NCBI RefSeq assembly: GCF_039680535.1
Contig: NZ_JBDKSS010000013.1
Location: forward strand, 496,001-560,000
From: Parvibaculum sp039680535
GTDB lineage: Bacteria; Pseudomonadota; Alphaproteobacteria; Parvibaculales; Parvibaculaceae
Direction of reading: 5' to 3'
DNA length: 64,000 bases
How positions within the stretch are numbered: the first letter of the stretch is position 1; the number at the start of each line of letters is the position of its first letter. Positions 1 through 8,291 of the stretch are shown one piece after another. Under the pieces are notes generated by a model. It worked only from the letters and a program-made list of their open reading frames with translations, was not told the origin of the DNA and ran no database searches. The translations under genes were made by a program, and so were the position numbers.

Positions 1-62
1 CCGCGCGCCGCCTTGCGGGCGGCGGCGACCATGACGGCCATGACGGGCGTGTGACGTGACAT
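1..62 (-). CDS. suhB: Inositol monophosphatase family protein, N-terminal fragment
   Basis: Only the first 20 codons are inside the window and the gene runs off the left edge. The minus-strand reading from 62 begins MSRHTPVMAVMVAAARKAAR, which looks like the N-terminus of alphaproteobacterial SuhB-type inositol-1-monophosphatases. The start lies 16 bp after the efp stop codon, so the two genes probably share a transcript; efp-suhB adjacency is common in alphaproteobacteria. No catalytic motif lies inside the window, so the call rests on the N-terminal sequence and the neighbour. Confidence 0.7.
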   Translation of the reverse strand, partial: MSRHTPVMAVMVAAARKAAR

Positions 63-78
63 CGGCGATCAGCTCCGC

Positions 79-645
79 TTAATCGGCGCGGCGGAGATAG
101 GTGACTTCGTTCGTGTCGATGACGACCTTCTCGCCCGTGGTGACGAAAGGCGGCACCATGGTGCGCAGGCCGTTGGAGAGCAGGGCGGGCTTGTAGGAGG
201 AGGCCGCCGTCTGGCCCTTCACGGTGGGTTCCGTTTCGGTCACTTCGAGCACGACCTGATCGGGCAGCGAGATACCGATGGCGCGGCCTTCATGGCTTTC
301 CACCGTCACCTTCATGCCGTCCTGGAGGAAGGCGGCGCGCTCGCCGACCCATTCGCGGGAAAGCTCGATCTGCTCGTAGTTCTCGTTGTCCATAAAGGTC
401 AGCATCCCGTCATTCTCGTAGAGATACTGATAGTCCTTCTGCTCGAGGCGGACGCGCTCGACCGTCTCGGCGGAGCGGAAGCGCTCGTTGAGCTTGCGGT
501 TGTCGATGAGGTTCTTCAGTTCGACCTGCGCGAAGGCGCCGCCCTTGCCGGGCTTCACATGCTGAACCTTCACGGCGGCCCAAAGGCCACCCTGATGCTC
601 GATGACGTAGCCGGGGCGAATTTCGTTACCGTTGATCTTGGGCAT
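79..645 (-). CDS. efp: Translation elongation factor P
   Basis: EF-P binds ribosomes stalled at polyproline stretches and promotes peptide-bond formation. The 188-residue length is the family norm. The N-terminal KOW-like domain carries the loop PGKGGAF with Lys34, the residue that is beta-lysylated by EpmA in other bacteria. The C-terminal OB domains end in the typical GEKVVIDT...Y segment near residues 170-184. It is followed by suhB after 16 bp. The upstream 156 bp to the Sel1-repeat gene contain no recognised promoter. Confidence 0.97.
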   Translation of the reverse strand: MPKINGNEIRPGYVIEHQGGLWAAVKVQHVKPGKGGAFAQVELKNLIDNRKLNERFRSAETVERVRLEQKDYQYLYENDGMLTFMDNENYEQIELSREWVGERAAFLQDGMKVTVESHEGRAIGISLPDQVVLEVTETEPTVKGQTAASSYKPALLSNGLRTMVPPFVTTGEKVVIDTNEVTYLRRAD

Positions 646-801
646 AGGCTTTATCTCGGACTGGGTTTGAGCCGGCTTGCGCGGCTGACAAGCGCGCCAT
701 GGACCGCGCCGGCGGCGCGGGATCGGCCGACCGGCGCTCTGATAGCATTTGCAAGGCCGAAGGCCAATGGCTTTCAGGTCACGGGGCCGTGGGGCCTTGT
801 C

Positions 802-1884
802 TCAGGGAGCGGGTTTCCCGGCCGGTTTGCCTCCGCCCTTGGTGATGCGGGCGATCTCGGCATCGATCTTCGCCTGTTCCTCCGGGGTGACGAGCGGCTT
901 CAGGGTATCCCTCAGGGCCTTGTCCTCGACGCCGCCTTTTTCGGCCAGGGTGAGCCAGAATAGCGCGGCGGATGGGTCCTTTTTCACGCCTTCGCCCGCA
1001 TAAAAGAGCTGGGCGAGGCGGTGCTGCGCGTCCGGCACGCCCTGCTGCGCGGCAAGGCTGAACCACTGTGCGGCAAGCTTGTGGTCCTTATCGACGCCGG
1101 TGCCTGTGTAATAGGCGTAGCCGAGGGCGGTCGCGGCGTCGGCCGAACCAGACCGGGCGGCGGCCTTGAAGCGGATCGCGGCAAGCGAGTCGTTCTTCTC
1201 GATGCCTTTCCCGGCCTGGAGCATGAGTCCGAGCTGGTAGTTGGCGTCCGGCTGCCCCTGATCGCCCGCGAGTTCATAGAGATGGGCGGCCTGCTTCAGA
1301 TCCTGCTGGACGCCCTTGCCCGCCGCATAAAGCGCGCCGAGGTAGAATTGGCCGTTGGCGCTTCCCGCCTTTGTGGCGGCGCGGAGCCATTTGAGGGCTT
1401 GTGCGTCGTCCTGCGGCCCGCCCGAGCCGGTGGCGAAGCAAAGTCCGAGTTCCGACTGGCCGCCCGGATGGCCCTGCGCGGCGGAGGCTTCGAAGAGTTT
1501 CCGGCCTGCTGCGGGGTCCGGCTTCATGCCGATGCCGTCGCGGGTCATCAGGCCGAGCGCATATTCGCCATCGGCATTGCCCTGAGCGACGGCCTTGCGG
1601 AGCCATTTGATCGCTTCGGCGGTGTTCCGCTTCGTGCCGACGCCGTTGTTGTAGAGGGTGGCGACGAGAATCTGCGCCTTTGCGTTGCCTTTCTCGGCAA
1701 GGGGTTTGGCGAGTGCGAAGGCCTTTTCGTAATCCTTGGCGTTGAAGGCCGCTTCGACCGGGGCAAGCTCGCCCGCGTCGGAATTCGCGTCTGCCGCTGG
1801 CGTGGCCGCGTAGGCGGGGAGCGCGGCGATGCCGGGCGCCAGGATGCTTGCGGAGAGCGCCAGAGCGGCAACGAGACGCTTCAT
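802..1884 (-). CDS. Secreted Sel1-like repeat (TPR) protein
   Basis: This 360-residue protein has a clear signal peptide (residues 1-26, cleavage after AYA). About seven Sel1-like repeats follow, with recurring pieces such as LGALYAAGKGV and LGYAYYTGTGV spaced roughly 36 residues apart. Sel1 repeats form alpha-solenoids used for protein-protein contacts, usually in the periplasm; the partner is unknown. The start codon overlaps the thiE stop by 4 bp (ATGA), so it is translationally coupled to thiE, although no link to thiamine is evident. The C-terminus is Lys/Pro/Gly-rich. Confidence 0.85.
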   Translation of the reverse strand: MKRLVAALALSASILAPGIAALPAYAATPAADANSDAGELAPVEAAFNAKDYEKAFALAKPLAEKGNAKAQILVATLYNNGVGTKRNTAEAIKWLRKAVAQGNADGEYALGLMTRDGIGMKPDPAAGRKLFEASAAQGHPGGQSELGLCFATGSGGPQDDAQALKWLRAATKAGSANGQFYLGALYAAGKGVQQDLKQAAHLYELAGDQGQPDANYQLGLMLQAGKGIEKNDSLAAIRFKAAARSGSADAATALGYAYYTGTGVDKDHKLAAQWFSLAAQQGVPDAQHRLAQLFYAGEGVKKDPSAALFWLTLAEKGGVEDKALRDTLKPLVTPEEQAKIDAEIARITKGGGKPAGKPAP

Positions 1885-2555
1885 GTGTTTCTCTTTTCCT
1901 CGGACATGATCCGGTTCAACGCTCGGACGGCAGCCGCCGGACCCTGCTCATAGGCCCAGACACCGGAGGACACCGCGAGAAAATCCGCGCCCGCGCGAAC
2001 CAGCGGCGCCGCATTCTCGACCGTGATCCCGCCGATGGCGACGCAGGGCACCACGAAGGTTTCCGTCCACCAGGTCAGGATTTCGGGCTCTGCCTTCGTC
2101 TTGGGCTCTTTCGTTTCGGTGTCGTAGAAGGCGCCGAAGGCGACGTAATCGGCACCATCCTCTCCAGCTACCATGGCAAGGTGGCGGGAATTATGACAGG
2201 TCACGCCGACGATGCGGTCCGGCCCGACGATCTTGCGCGCCTCGCGGCAGGGCATGTCGTCCTGACCGACATGGACGCCATCCGCGTTCAGTTCGGCGGC
2301 GAGGTCGGCCCGGTCGTTGATGATGAAAGCGACATCGCGGGATTGCGCGATGGGCATCAGGATTTCGGTCGCCCGGCGGATCGTGTCGGCATCCGCCGTT
2401 TCCGCCGCCTCTGTCTTGAGGCGGAGTTGAAGCGAGGCGACGTCGCCCGCGTCGAGCGCGGCCTTCAGCGTGTCGGCGAAGGCGTGGGGCTCGAGCCGCG
2501 GCGGCGTGATCAGGTAGAGCCGGCAGGGCTCCCGTTCTTCTTCGATGATGCTCAT
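1881..2555 (-). CDS. thiE: Thiamine phosphate synthase
   Basis: ThiE joins HMP pyrophosphate and thiazole phosphate to give thiamine monophosphate. The 224-residue TIM barrel shows HVGQDDMP, GVTCHN, a YVAFGAFYDTETK segment that corresponds to the pyrophosphate-binding loop of ThiE, and AIGGI. The ATG at 2555 (MSIIEEE) was chosen because the frame upstream is a shadow of tex. It lies 35 bp after the tex stop and overlaps the Sel1 gene by 4 bp. No TPP riboswitch precedes it, unlike thiC at 50.7 kb; thiD is at 36.8 kb, so the thiamine genes are scattered. Confidence 0.93.
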   Translation of the reverse strand: MSIIEEEREPCRLYLITPPRLEPHAFADTLKAALDAGDVASLQLRLKTEAAETADADTIRRATEILMPIAQSRDVAFIINDRADLAAELNADGVHVGQDDMPCREARKIVGPDRIVGVTCHNSRHLAMVAGEDGADYVAFGAFYDTETKEPKTKAEPEILTWWTETFVVPCVAIGGITVENAAPLVRAGADFLAVSSGVWAYEQGPAAAVRALNRIMSEEKRNT

Positions 2556-2590
2556 GGAAGCGGGTTGTACCGCGGCTCGGACCGTTAAGT

Positions 2591-4924
2591 CTATTTCCGC
2601 CCGTCGAAACCCGCCCGGCGCAGCGCGTCGGCCAGCGCCCCGCCGCCCGAAGCCTCGGGTTTGCGGTCGGGCCGGCTCTGCGGCTTTCCGGCCGGGCGGC
2701 CCTGGCGGGGGCTGTCCTTGGCCGGGCTCGCTTCGTCGCTGAGGCGCATGGTGAGCCCGATGCGCTTCCGCTGAACATCGACCTCCACGACCTTCACGCG
2801 CACCACGTCGCCGGGCTTGGCCACGTCGCGGGGGTCTTTGACGAAGGTCGAGGACATGGCCGAGATATGGACGAGGCCGTCCTGATGGACGCCGATATCG
2901 ACGAAGGCGCCGAAGGCCGCGACATTGGTGACAACACCTTCGAGAACCATGCCGGGTTCGAGATCGCTGATCTTTTCGACACCGTCGCGGAAAGTCGCCG
3001 TCTTGAACGCAGGGCGCGGGTCGCGGCCGGGCTTCTCCAGTTCCTTCAGAATGTCGCTGACGGTGGGCACGCCGAAGGTCTCGTCGGTGAAGTCCTGAGG
3101 GCGCAGCCCGCGCAGCACGGTCGCGTTGCCGATCAGGCTCTTCAACTCGTCGCCGGTCCTTTCGATGATGCGGCGAACGACCGGATAGGCTTCCGGGTGA
3201 ACGCTCGACGCATCGAGCGGATCGTCGCCATTGGGAATGCGCAGGAAGCCCGCGCAAAGCTCGAAGGCCTTCGCGCCGAGACGCGGCACGTTCTTCAGCG
3301 CCGCGCGTGTGCGGAAGGGGCCGTTGGCGTCGCGGTGGGCGACGATGCTCTGGGCGAGGCCTTCGCCGATGCCGGACACGCGGGCGAGCAGCGGCACGGA
3401 AGCCGTGTTCGCATCGACGCCGACGCCGTTCACGCAGTCTTCAACCACGGCGTCGAGCGAGCGCGACAGCTTGTGCTCGCTGATGTCGTGCTGGTACTGG
3501 CCGACGCCGATCGACTTCGGGTCGATCTTCACGAGTTCGGCCAGCGGGTCCTGCAGGCGCCGTGCGATGGAGACGGCGCCACGGATCGAGACGTCGAGAT
3601 CGGGCAGTTCCGCCGAGGCATAGGCGGACGCCGAATAGACCGAGGCGCCTGCTTCCGAAACCATCGCCTTGGTGAGCTTGAGGTCCGGGTGGCGCTGCAT
3701 GAGTTCGGTCGCGAGCTTGTCGGTTTCGCGGGACGCCGTGCCGTTGCCGATGGCGACGAGGTCGACATTATGGGCGCGGGCATGGCGGGCGAGGATGGAG
3801 ATCGCCTCGTCCCAGCGGCGCTGCGGCTCATGCGGATAGATCGTGTCGGTGGCGACGACCTTGCCGGTCGCATCGACCACGGCAACCTTCACGCCCGTGC
3901 GGAATCCCGGATCGAGGCCCATGGTGGCGCGTGTTCCGGCGGGCGCGGCAAGCAGCAGGTCGCGCAGGTTGCCTGCAAAGACCTTCACCGCCTCGTCTTC
4001 CGCGAGCTGGCGGAGCCGCATACGCAGGTCGAGCGAGATATGCAGCATGATCTTGGTGCGCCAGGCCCAGCGAACCGTATCGAGCAGCCAGCGGTCGGCG
4101 GGGCGCCCCTTGTCGGCGATGTTGAAATGAAGCGCGATGCGGCGCTCGAAGCTCGAAGGCTGGTTCTCCTGACCGGGCGCGACTTCCTCCGGCACCATGG
4201 TCAGGCTCAGCATCTCTTCCTTCTCGCCGCGGAAAAGGGCGAGGATGCGATGCGAGGGGAGCTTGGTCAGCGGTTCGCTGAAATCGAAATAGTCGGCGAA
4301 TTTCGCGCCCGCCTGTTCCTTGCCTTCCTGCACCTTCGAGACGAGCTTGCCGCGTGTCCAGTACTCCTCGCGCAGATGGCCGATGAGTTCGGCGCTCTCG
4401 GAGAAGCGTTCGATCAGGATCGCGCGCGCGCCGTCGAGCGCGGCGGCGGCATCGGCGACGCCCTTGTCCGCGCTCACATAGGTCTCGGCGGTCTTCGCCG
4501 GATCGAGCGTCGGATCGGCGAGAAGCGCATCGGCCAGCGGTTCGAGACCGGCCTCGCGGGCGATCTGGCCCTTGGTGCGGCGCTTCGGCTTATAGGGCAG
4601 ATAAATATCTTCGAGGCGCGCCTTGGTTTCCGCCGTCATGATCTGGTGGTGCAGCGCGTCGTCGAGCTTGCCCTGTTCGTCGATGCTTTTCAGGATCGCC
4701 GCGCGGCGGTCTTCCATTTCACGCAGATAGGTGAGGCGCTCTTCCAGCGTGCGAAGCTGCGCGTCGTCGAGCGTACCCGTCACTTCCTTGCGGTAACGCG
4801 CGATGAAGGGAACCGTCGCGCCGCCGTCGAGCAGTTCGACGGCCGCCTCCACCTGACGTTCAAGGACACCGAGCTCTTCCGCAATGCGCGCATTGATCGA
4901 CTTCATGGGACTCGTGAGGTTCAT
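2591..4924 (-). CDS. tex: Tex family RNA-binding transcription accessory protein
   Basis: Tex (YhgF) is a conserved nucleic-acid-binding protein linked to transcription and RNA turnover. The 777-residue length matches the family. Visible parts in order are the N-terminal helical region with FIARYRKEVTG, the YqgF/RNase H-like domain around residues 330-430 (MGLDPGFRTGVKVAVVD), tandem helix-hairpin-helix motifs around 500-560, and an S1 domain around 650-720 (GMVLEGVVTNVAAFGAFVDIG). The tail is basic and low-complexity (RQGRPAGKPQSRPDRK). An internal ATG at 4906 (MKSINARIAEEL) is an alternative start. Confidence 0.95.
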   Translation of the reverse strand: MNLTSPMKSINARIAEELGVLERQVEAAVELLDGGATVPFIARYRKEVTGTLDDAQLRTLEERLTYLREMEDRRAAILKSIDEQGKLDDALHHQIMTAETKARLEDIYLPYKPKRRTKGQIAREAGLEPLADALLADPTLDPAKTAETYVSADKGVADAAAALDGARAILIERFSESAELIGHLREEYWTRGKLVSKVQEGKEQAGAKFADYFDFSEPLTKLPSHRILALFRGEKEEMLSLTMVPEEVAPGQENQPSSFERRIALHFNIADKGRPADRWLLDTVRWAWRTKIMLHISLDLRMRLRQLAEDEAVKVFAGNLRDLLLAAPAGTRATMGLDPGFRTGVKVAVVDATGKVVATDTIYPHEPQRRWDEAISILARHARAHNVDLVAIGNGTASRETDKLATELMQRHPDLKLTKAMVSEAGASVYSASAYASAELPDLDVSIRGAVSIARRLQDPLAELVKIDPKSIGVGQYQHDISEHKLSRSLDAVVEDCVNGVGVDANTASVPLLARVSGIGEGLAQSIVAHRDANGPFRTRAALKNVPRLGAKAFELCAGFLRIPNGDDPLDASSVHPEAYPVVRRIIERTGDELKSLIGNATVLRGLRPQDFTDETFGVPTVSDILKELEKPGRDPRPAFKTATFRDGVEKISDLEPGMVLEGVVTNVAAFGAFVDIGVHQDGLVHISAMSSTFVKDPRDVAKPGDVVRVKVVEVDVQRKRIGLTMRLSDEASPAKDSPRQGRPAGKPQSRPDRKPEASGGGALADALRRAGFDGRK

Positions 4925-4977
4925 GGTGAAGGGGCCGCGTTTTTACCGCGACGGGGACTTTGGTTAAAGCAAAAGAA

Positions 4978-5005
4978 AACGCCCCGCTCTTGCGAGCGGG
5001 GCGTT
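4978..5005 (-). terminator. Intrinsic terminator after the tkt-gap-pgk-fba operon
   Basis: A 12-bp perfect stem AACGCCCCGCTC/GAGCGGGGCGTT with a 4-nt loop lies 23 bp past the fba stop codon. Read on the minus strand it is followed by TTTTCTTTT, a good U-tract. Confidence 0.9.
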
Positions 5006-5028
5006 GATCTCACGGGCTTGTGGAAAAC

Positions 5029-5961
5029 TCAGTCTTCCTTGCCGAGGTAGATCTTCACCAGCTTGTCGAGCATGGCGAGCGCGTCTTCGCGCTTACGCTG
5101 GAAGGTGTTGCGGCCGATGATCGAGCCGTTGCCACCGCCGTCGCGGATCGCGCGCGCGTCGTCGTAAACCGCATCCGTGCCCTTCGCGGCGCCGCCCGAG
5201 AAGACGACGATGCGGCGGCCGTTGAAGAGCGTCTGCACGACATGCTGGACGCGCTTGGCCTGCGTCGAGATGTCGATCTTCTGCGCTTCATAGACCTTCT
5301 TGGCTTCCGGCTGCTCGATGAAATCGGTCGGCAGCTTCACCTTGATGATGTTGGCGCCGAGAAGGGCGGCCATGTGCGCCGCATAGGCGCCGATATCGAT
5401 GGCGAGCTCGCCTTCCTTGGAGAGGTTGCCGCCGCGCGGATAGGACCAGATGACGGTGGCGAGACCGGCGGCCTTCGCTTCCGCCGACATTTCGCGGATC
5501 TCTTCCATCATGTCGAACTGCGCGTCCGAGCCCGGATAGATCGTGAAGCCGATGGCAGAGCAGCCGAGGCGCAGCGCGTCATCGACCGTCGAGGTGATCG
5601 CCTGGTCCGGCGCTTCCTTCGCACGGGCGAGGCTGTTCGAGCTGTTGACCTTGAGGATCAGCGGGATCTGGCCGGCAAAGGTGTCGGCGCCCGCTTCGAT
5701 CATGCCGAGCGGCGCGGCATAGGCGTTGAGGCCGGCGTCGATCGCGAGCTGGAAGTGGTAGCGCGGATCATAGGCGTCGGGGTTCGGCGCGAAGCTGCGC
5801 GCCGGGCCGTGCTCGAAGCCCTGGTCGACGGGCAGGATGATCATCTTGCCGGTGCCCGCGAGCTTGCCCGTCATCAGCATGCGCGCGAGGTTGGCCTTCG
5901 TGCCGGGATTGTCGCTCTCGTACCAGGAGAGAATGTCGCGAACTTTGCGCGTGATTTTCAT
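5029..5961 (-). CDS. fbaB: Class I fructose-bisphosphate aldolase (DhnA/FbaB type)
   Basis: The enzyme cleaves fructose-1,6-bisphosphate to DHAP and glyceraldehyde-3-phosphate, or condenses them in gluconeogenesis. This 310-residue TIM barrel belongs to the DhnA family: ILPVDQGFEHGP near the N-terminus, NIIKVKLPT holding the likely Schiff-base lysine, and VVFSGGAAKGTD plus GNGSIIGRNTFQR for phosphate binding. It is the last gene of the tkt-gap-pgk-fba transcript, 77 bp after pgk, and a strong terminator follows. The symbol follows the bacterial class I naming. Confidence 0.9.
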   Translation of the reverse strand: MKITRKVRDILSWYESDNPGTKANLARMLMTGKLAGTGKMIILPVDQGFEHGPARSFAPNPDAYDPRYHFQLAIDAGLNAYAAPLGMIEAGADTFAGQIPLILKVNSSNSLARAKEAPDQAITSTVDDALRLGCSAIGFTIYPGSDAQFDMMEEIREMSAEAKAAGLATVIWSYPRGGNLSKEGELAIDIGAYAAHMAALLGANIIKVKLPTDFIEQPEAKKVYEAQKIDISTQAKRVQHVVQTLFNGRRIVVFSGGAAKGTDAVYDDARAIRDGGGNGSIIGRNTFQRKREDALAMLDKLVKIYLGKED

Positions 5962-6038
5962 CGGAGGTCTCGCAATCTTGAGTGGGTGGGCTCATCGCCC
6001 GCAATTAACTGCCCCGTTCAGGGCGATACAGGTTTGGC

Positions 6039-7244
6039 TCAGCTTTCCAGCGCCGCGACGCCCGGCAACTCGACGCCTTCCATCCATTCGAGGAAGGCAC
6101 CGCCGGCGGCGGATACATAGGTGAAGTCTTCGGTGGCGCCCGCTTCGTTGAGCGCGGCCACCGTGTCGCCACCGCCCGCGACCGAGATCAGCGCGCCCAT
6201 CTTGGTGAGCATCGCGACCTGACGCGCCGCAGCGACGGTGCCCTGATCGAAGGGCGGCGTCTCGAAGGCACCGAGCGGTCCGTTCCAGACGACGGTCTTC
6301 GCCGTTTCCAGACGGCCCGCGATATAGGCGAGCGTGTCGGTACCGACGTCGAGGATCATCTTGTCGTCGGGCACGGCATCGGCCGAAATCGTCTGCGCGG
6401 CGGCATTGGGTTTGAATTCGGCAGCGACGACCACATCGGTCGGAAGCACGATCTCGCAATTGGCTGAACGCGCATTGGCAAGAATGCGGCGCGCCGTGTC
6501 GAGGAGGTCGTTTTCGCAGAGCGACTTGCCGACCTTCTTGCCCTGCGCGGCGAGGAACGTATTGGCCATGCCGCCGCCGATCACCAGCGTGTCGACCTTC
6601 TTCACGAGATTGCCGAGCAGGGAGATCTTGGTCGAGACCTTGGCGCCGCCGACGATGGCGACGACGGGATGCGAGGGATTGCCGAGCGCGACGTCGAGCG
6701 CCTTGAGTTCGGCTTCCATCGCGCGGCCCGCATAGGCCGGCAGCTCATGCGCGATCGCTTCGGTCGAGGCATGGGCGCGGTGGGCGCAGGAGAAGGCGTC
6801 GTTCACATAGACATTGCCATTCTCGGCCAGCGCCTTTGCGAATGTGGCGTCGTTCTGTTCCTCGCCCGGATGGAAGCGGGTGTTTTCGAGCACGATGACG
6901 CCGCCATTGGGTAGGGCGTCGATTGCCTTCTGCGCCACTTCGCCCACGCAGTCGGAGGCGAAGGAAGCCTTGCGCCCGATAAAGGGTTCGAGCGCGGCGG
7001 CAACGGGAGCGAGACTGTACTTCGCTTCCGGCGCGCCCTTGGGGCGGCCGAAATGCGAAAGCACGATCACCTTGGCGCCGCGATCGGCGAGTTCGGTAAT
7101 CGTCGACGCGACGCGCTCGATGCGCGTCGCGTCGGTGATGCGGCCTTCGGCCATTGGAACGTTCAGGTCAGCCCGGACAAGAACGCGCAGGCCCTTGAGG
7201 CCTACGGCTTTGAACAGGTCGTCGAGTGTTTTATGGCCAGCCAT
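6039..7244 (-). CDS. pgk: Phosphoglycerate kinase
   Basis: Pgk interconverts 1,3-bisphosphoglycerate and 3-phosphoglycerate with ATP formation. The 401-residue length is normal. Signature segments include VLVRADLNVPM, LSHFGRPKG, NTRFHPGEEQND, the hinge IVGGAKVSTK, and the C-terminal nucleotide loop SVAGGGDTVAAL. It starts 18 bp after the gap stop codon, so the two are co-transcribed. The GTIXXX-like region reads AFETPPFDQGT, as expected. Confidence 0.97.
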   Translation of the reverse strand: MAGHKTLDDLFKAVGLKGLRVLVRADLNVPMAEGRITDATRIERVASTITELADRGAKVIVLSHFGRPKGAPEAKYSLAPVAAALEPFIGRKASFASDCVGEVAQKAIDALPNGGVIVLENTRFHPGEEQNDATFAKALAENGNVYVNDAFSCAHRAHASTEAIAHELPAYAGRAMEAELKALDVALGNPSHPVVAIVGGAKVSTKISLLGNLVKKVDTLVIGGGMANTFLAAQGKKVGKSLCENDLLDTARRILANARSANCEIVLPTDVVVAAEFKPNAAAQTISADAVPDDKMILDVGTDTLAYIAGRLETAKTVVWNGPLGAFETPPFDQGTVAAARQVAMLTKMGALISVAGGGDTVAALNEAGATEDFTYVSAAGGAFLEWMEGVELPGVAALES

Positions 7245-7262
7245 TTCTTGAGCTATCCGAAA

Positions 7263-8270
7263 TCAGAGAAGCTTGCCCATGGCGACGGCAGTGTCGCCCA
7301 TGCGGTTCGAGAAGCCCCACTCATTGTCGTACCAGCTGAGCACGCGCACGAGCTTGCCGTCGATGACCTGCGTCTGGGTGAGATCGAAGGTCGAGGAGGC
7401 CGGGTTGTGGTTGAAGTCGACCGAGACGAGCTTTTCGTCGGTCGTCGCGAGTACGCCTTTCAGCGGGCCCTTCGCAGCGGCGATGATCGCGGCGTTCACT
7501 TCCTCGGCGGTCGTCTTCTTCTTCGCAGTGAAAACGAGGTCGATGACGGAGACGTTCGCGGTCGGAACGCGGATCGAGGTGCCGTCGAGCTTGCCCTTGA
7601 GTTCCGGCAGAACGAGGCCCACGGCCTTGGCCGCACCCGTCGAGGTCGGGATCATGGAGAGGGCAGCGGCGCGGGCGCGACGCGCGTCGCTATGCAGCGT
7701 GTCGACCGTGTTCTGGTCGCCCGTGTAGGAGTGGATCGTCGTCATGTAGCCCTGCTCGATGCCAACGGCCTTGTTCAGGACGGCGGCGACCGGCGCGAGG
7801 CAGTTCGTCGTGCAGGACGCGTTGGAGACGATCTTGTGGCTCTTCTTCAGGTCCTTGTGGTTCACGCCATAGACGACGGTGATTTCAGCGCCGTCGGCGG
7901 GAGCCGAGATCAGGACCTTCTTCGCACCGGCGGTCAGGTGCATCGAGGCCTTTTCCTTCGAGGTGAAAATGCCCGTGCATTCGAGAGCGATGTCGACGCC
8001 GAGGTCGCCCCAGGGGAGCTTCGACGGATCGCGCTCGGCGAGCACCTTGATCGGGCCGCGGCCGAGATCGAACGACGACTTCGTTACCTTGATCTTGCCG
8101 GGGAAGGGCCCATGGACCGAGTCCCACTTCAGCAGGTGGGCATTCGCTTCCACCGAACCGAGATCGTTGATCGCGACGACCTCGATGTCCTTGCGGCCAG
8201 ACTCCGCAATGGCGCGAAGGACGAGACGCCCGATACGACCGAAACCGTTGATTGCGACGCGGACAGCCAT
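7263..8270 (-). CDS. gap: Glyceraldehyde-3-phosphate dehydrogenase, type I
   Basis: Gap oxidises glyceraldehyde-3-phosphate to 1,3-bisphosphoglycerate with NAD(P). The 335-residue protein starts with the Rossmann motif INGFGRIGRLV and carries SNASCTTNCLAP with catalytic Cys153. The C-terminal region ends YDNEWGFSNRM. The gene sits between tkt (21 bp upstream) and pgk (18 bp downstream). Cofactor preference cannot be decided from this reading, although the Asp in AINDLG favours NAD. Confidence 0.97.
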   Translation of the reverse strand: MAVRVAINGFGRIGRLVLRAIAESGRKDIEVVAINDLGSVEANAHLLKWDSVHGPFPGKIKVTKSSFDLGRGPIKVLAERDPSKLPWGDLGVDIALECTGIFTSKEKASMHLTAGAKKVLISAPADGAEITVVYGVNHKDLKKSHKIVSNASCTTNCLAPVAAVLNKAVGIEQGYMTTIHSYTGDQNTVDTLHSDARRARAAALSMIPTSTGAAKAVGLVLPELKGKLDGTSIRVPTANVSVIDLVFTAKKKTTAEEVNAAIIAAAKGPLKGVLATTDEKLVSVDFNHNPASSTFDLTQTQVIDGKLVRVLSWYDNEWGFSNRMGDTAVAMGKLL

Positions 8271-8291
8271 TTCCTGAGATCTCCTGACGAG

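Noticed and set aside
2867..5050. A 727-codon open frame on the plus strand
   Set aside because: It is antisense to tex and has no recognisable domain; long antisense frames are expected in GC-rich coding DNA.
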